Assembly (NCBI RefSeq): GCF_014189855.1
Contig: NZ_BJFN01000009.1
Span: 62,001 to 126,000, forward strand
Reading direction: 5' to 3'
Length of the DNA: 64,000 nt
Origin: Buttiauxella sp. A111
GTDB taxonomy: Bacteria; Pseudomonadota; Gammaproteobacteria; Enterobacterales; Enterobacteriaceae
The position numbers and the translations under genes are program-made. The notes beneath the pieces are model-generated. The model saw nothing but the letters and a program-made list of their open reading frames with translations. It did not search any database and was not told where the DNA came from. Below are positions 60,659 to 64,000 of this stretch, in pieces (the stretch's first letter is position 1; every line of letters begins with the position of its first letter).

Positions 60659-62403
60659 GAGCCGAATTGCATTCTATGTAGTTGGGCGTAAACCCCACGA
60701 TGCTCAATCAACTCTGCGTGAGGACCGCGTTCCACGATACGTCCATCTTCCACCACCACAATTTCATCAGCCTGTTCAATGGTTGATAAACGGTGAGCAA
60801 TGACCAGCGAAGTACGGTTTTTCTGCAGTTCATCCAACGCAGCCTGAATGGCACGTTCTGACTCTGTATCTAAAGCGGAGGTCGCTTCATCGAGAATCAG
60901 AATTGGGCTATCACGCAATAATGCACGCGCAATCGCAATACGCTGGCGTTGACCACCCGAGAGCAATACGCCATTTTCACCAATAATCGTATCCAGGCCA
61001 TTCTCCATCTTGCTAATGAAGTCCATGGCATACGCCATACGCGCAGCATTTTCAATGTCGGCACGGCTGTACTGTTGAGTACGCGCATAGGCAATATTGT
61101 TAGCAATGGTGTCATTGAACAAGTGAACGTTTTGCGAAACGAGAGCAACCTGATTACGCAGAGAAGATAAGGTGTATTCGCGAATATCTACCCCATCAAT
61201 CGTAATGTTACCTTCCTGAATATCGTAGAAACGCGTCATCAGGCTGGCGATTGTTGACTTACCGGAACCGGAACGACCAACCAATGCCACCGTCTTACCG
61301 GCAGGTATATTGAGGTTGATCTTACGCAGAGCTGGTACTTCGCGGCCAGGATAGGTAAAGGTCACGTCACGGAATTCAACATCGCCTTTAGCACGTTCAA
61401 TCACACGCGTCCCTTCGTCTTTCTCTTGTTCCGAATCAAGAATAGAGAACAGAGTCTGGCACGCAGCCATACCACGCTGGAATTGGGCGTTGACGTTAGT
61501 CAGTGATTTCAGTGGACGCATCAATGCAATCATTGAAGAGAACACAACGGTAATCGTACCGGCGGTCAACGTTTCCATCACACTCGGGAAACTCGCAGCA
61601 TAAATCACGAAGGCCAGAGCCAGAGAAGCAATAAGCTGAATGATTGGGTCAGATATGGACGAAGCAGAAACCAGTTTCATCCCCTGACGACGCATACGGT
61701 TACTGACGTTATTGAAACGTTCAGTTTCCACTTCCTGGCCACCGAAGATCAGGACTTCTTTATGGCCTTTCAGCATTTGCTCAGCACTGGTGGTGACTTG
61801 CCCCATCGTGTTTTGCATATTTTTGCTGATATTACGGAAACGTTTGGAAACCATACGAATCGCAAAGGAAACGATGGGAGCCAGTACAATCAGGATTAAC
61901 GAAAGCTGCCAGCTATACCAAAACATCAGCACAAACAGGCCGATGATGGACGCGCCTTCACGTACAACGGTGATTAACGCGCTCGAAGATGAGGAAGCAA
62001 CCTGTTCAGAATCGTAGGTAATACGTGAGAGCAGCGTGCCCGTGGATTGTTGGTCAAAGAACGCAACCGGCATCCCCATCATGTGGCTGAACAAACGACG
62101 GCGCATGTTCATGACAACCTGCCCGGAAACCCAGGAGATGCAATAGCTGGAGACGTAGCTCGTTACACCGCGAAGCACCATTAGTCCGATAACAACCAGC
62201 GGCATCCATAGCAGCACTGATTTATCCGTTTTTCCAAAACCATCATCAAGTAACGGCTTAAGCAAAGACAACATATAGGTATCACTGGCAGCGTTCAGGA
62301 TTAACGCAATACCTGCCACAATCAGACCCGGCTTGAAAGGAGCAATCATCGGCCAGAGGCGGCGGAAGGTCTGCCATGTGGAAAGATCTTTATCGTTATG
62401 CAT
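60655..62403 (-). CDS. msbA: Lipid A flippase MsbA
   Basis: 582 residues, E. coli length. Half-size ABC exporter that flips core-lipid A across the inner membrane. Six membrane helices (residues 20-320), Walker [10 protein letters not shown] near 376, signature [15 protein letters not shown] near 481, Walker [13 protein letters not shown]. Follows comEC after 37 bases. Confidence 0.98.
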   Translation of the reverse strand: MHNDKDLSTWQTFRRLWPMIAPFKPGLIVAGIALILNAASDTYMLSLLKPLLDDGFGKTDKSVLLWMPLVVIGLMVLRGVTSYVSSYCISWVSGQVVMNMRRRLFSHMMGMPVAFFDQQSTGTLLSRITYDSEQVASSSSSALITVVREGASIIGLFVLMFWYSWQLSLILIVLAPIVSFAIRMVSKRFRNISKNMQNTMGQVTTSAEQMLKGHKEVLIFGGQEVETERFNNVSNRMRRQGMKLVSASSISDPIIQLIASLALAFVIYAASFPSVMETLTAGTITVVFSSMIALMRPLKSLTNVNAQFQRGMAACQTLFSILDSEQEKDEGTRVIERAKGDVEFRDVTFTYPGREVPALRKINLNIPAGKTVALVGRSGSGKSTIASLMTRFYDIQEGNITIDGVDIREYTLSSLRNQVALVSQNVHLFNDTIANNIAYARTQQYSRADIENAARMAYAMDFISKMENGLDTIIGENGVLLSGGQRQRIAIARALLRDSPILILDEATSALDTESERAIQAALDELQKNRTSLVIAHRLSTIEQADEIVVVEDGRIVERGPHAELIEHRGVYAQLHRMQFGS

Positions 62404-62439
62404 TCAGTAAACCAGCATTAGATGAAATAGCCGCATATT

Positions 62440-64000
62440 CTACCCATTATCCTGGGATACACCAAACCACTGATGATACCAACGGGGTGAAATTTGTTCT
62501 CTGAAGCTATTGATTTGCCATTTATCACTATTTATATCGATAGTGAGCTGGCCTGATTGCGCCGTGCTGTACCATTTATACCCTTGAGATTTGTAGCGTT
62601 GAACCACTTTCCCGGAAGGCAAATGCCATGCGTTGTAGCGCGATGTTGATGCAAGCGCTGCGCTTGCGGAAACGGCACGCAACAGCGGTGCGCTAGATGA
62701 TGTGCGGCTTCCATGATGTGGAACCTGAATAATATCAGCATGTAAGATACCCCACCGCCCCTTTAGCATAGCCAATTCTGCCTCAGCTTCCACATCACCG
62801 GTCAATAAAATCCGAAAATGCCCGTCACTGACCATCACTACACATGAACCATTATTACCCGTCATTACCGGCTGAGTTGGGGGCCATAACGCGGTAAACT
62901 GCAATCCCCGCCATTGCCACTCCTGCCCTTGAAAACAGGGATGATGCCCTGCCCATCGCAGCGGGCTGAGAATTTTTAAACTGGGCCATTCGTTCTGCAA
63001 ACTGTTTAAACCACCGCGATGATCAAGGTGCTCGTGGCTAATGACAACTTGCTCGGGGGTAAGATTGTGCCAGCGCAACCATGGAATGATCACTTGCTGA
63101 GCAGCATCGCCACCAGGCCAGGCATTCCCGGTATCGTAGAGTAAAACTTTTCCCTGCCGAATAAAGGCAATAGCCAGCCCGTGTCCAACATCCAGCATCG
63201 TGATTTGCCATGCGTCGTCTTTTTTCTCCGTCCGTATTGTTGAAACAACCAGAGATATCAGTAGAGATATCAATGACAGATAAGAACTGCGCCATAACGA
63301 TAACCGATGGATGATGACTGCAATCCAGCCACTCAGGCTCAAAAGCTGGAAACGTTTATCCACTTCCCTCCAGCCGTCAGGAAGCAGTGACAATGAAGTA
63401 AAAAGCAGCGCCAGCAGACGATCAACACCCCACCACAAATGCTCACCTAACCACGGAATAGTGGTTAGCACTAACCCCGCCAACAGCAATGGAACAACAG
63501 CGAAAGTAATCAGCGGTACTGCGAGTAAATTCGCGATTAACGCACTGAGGCTAACGCCGTGGAAAATGAAAATTTGGAGAGGCATCAGCAAAAGCATGAT
63601 GCCAATTTGTAAGTGCAGTAACGAAAGTAGGTAGCGATATAAGCCTTTTGCCTCAGCAACAAACCCTGGAAGCTGCATCCATTGATACCAGAAAATCAGT
63701 GATGCAACAGCCAGTACCGATAGCCAAAAGCTGTCAGACAAAACAGTCAGAGGGTCATAAATCAGAATGCCCGAGATACAGCAAAGCCAGACCTCCCACC
63801 CGGACCAACTTCGGCCCTGAAGCCGCAAAAAAAGCCAGATAACGACCCCAATCAGCGCTCTTACCGCCGGAGGATTTCCACCCGCGAGCCAGGTATAAAC
63901 GCCCGCCGCGATAAGACTGGCGAGTAAAGGCATTCTGAAATGAATTCGATATGCAGGAAAACTCAGCTGTATCACGCGGGCTATTAGCCAGCCAACCATC
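62440..64000 (-). CDS. comEC: DNA-uptake channel ComEC (YcaI), C-terminal part (cut by window edge)
   Basis: 519 or more residues visible; the protein continues beyond the right edge (E. coli 754 residues). Competence domain with several membrane helices, then a C-terminal metallo-beta-lactamase-like domain with SHEHLDHRGGLNSL, LLTGDVEAEAE and VPHHGSRTSSSAPLL intact. ComEC carries single-stranded DNA across the inner membrane. The visible part has no frameshift, so with sxy in the same window the uptake machinery may be functional. Confidence 0.96.
   Translation of the reverse strand, partial: MVGWLIARVIQLSFPAYRIHFRMPLLASLIAAGVYTWLAGGNPPAVRALIGVVIWLFLRLQGRSWSGWEVWLCCISGILIYDPLTVLSDSFWLSVLAVASLIFWYQWMQLPGFVAEAKGLYRYLLSLLHLQIGIMLLLMPLQIFIFHGVSLSALIANLLAVPLITFAVVPLLLAGLVLTTIPWLGEHLWWGVDRLLALLFTSLSLLPDGWREVDKRFQLLSLSGWIAVIIHRLSLWRSSYLSLISLLISLVVSTIRTEKKDDAWQITMLDVGHGLAIAFIRQGKVLLYDTGNAWPGGDAAQQVIIPWLRWHNLTPEQVVISHEHLDHRGGLNSLQNEWPSLKILSPLRWAGHHPCFQGQEWQWRGLQFTALWPPTQPVMTGNNGSCVVMVSDGHFRILLTGDVEAEAELAMLKGRWGILHADIIQVPHHGSRTSSSAPLLRAVSASAALASTSRYNAWHLPSGKVVQRYKSQGYKWYSTAQSGQLTIDINSDKWQINSFREQISPRWYHQWFGVSQDNG

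Noticed and set aside
1-64000. CRISPR array, transposon, prophage or toxin-antitoxin pair
   Set aside because: No regularly spaced repeats, transposase, integrase or paired small genes were found; the only mobile-type repeats are ERIC elements and the ssuB-pepN repeat.

Overview
This window is a chromosomal segment of a gammaproteobacterium of the family Enterobacteriaceae that is not E. coli itself. Gene order runs almost exactly as the E. coli K-12 block from serT to ycaI (comEC), with the usual E. coli lengths for most proteins, and includes order-specific markers such as MukBEF, SulA, MatP, Rmf, Sxy, HspQ and OmpF/OmpA. Four ERIC-type repeats also point to an enterobacterium. The genus cannot be fixed from sequence inspection alone.

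Left edge (1-2300) is the accessory part. A gene on the minus strand, cut by the window edge, encodes the N-terminal 392 residues of a large secreted-type animal-heme-peroxidase-like protein. It is followed by about 700 bases of AT-rich DNA without a convincing gene and then two tandem tRNA-Ser(UGA) genes exactly 240 bases apart, each with its own promoter and terminator. The 3' ends of the tRNAs face the foreign-looking DNA, as at a typical tRNA integration site. An orphan OppA-like peptide-binding protein sits between the tRNAs and the core genome.

4270-20163 holds core genes: yccA, tusE, acyP, rlmI, hspQ, yccU, yccT, mgsA, helD, yccF-yccS, sxy, sulA (LexA box), ompA, matP, lonH (ycbZ), fabA (FadR box) and rmf. 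These cover membrane quality control, tRNA/rRNA modification, methylglyoxal production, SOS division arrest, Ter-domain organisation, unsaturated fatty acid synthesis and ribosome hibernation.

20420-31000 holds pqiABC (lipid transport), uup, rlmKL, ycbX, zapC and pyrD (PurR box). 31124-35510 is the ssuEADCB alkanesulfonate operon, here directly next to pyrD because the elf/ycb fimbrial cluster that separates them in E. coli K-12 is absent. An ERIC element lies inside the operon.

35655-48042 holds pepN, pncB, asnS, ompF, aspC, gloC, ycbK and ldtD. 48204-64000 holds the mukBEF condensin operon with cmoM, then elyC, ycbJ and the cell-envelope operon comEC-msbA-lpxK-ycaQ-ycaR-kdsB (minus strand, comEC cut by the right edge). 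No CRISPR array, integrase, transposase or complete novel system was found; the most likely place for undescribed biology is the DNA beyond the left edge.
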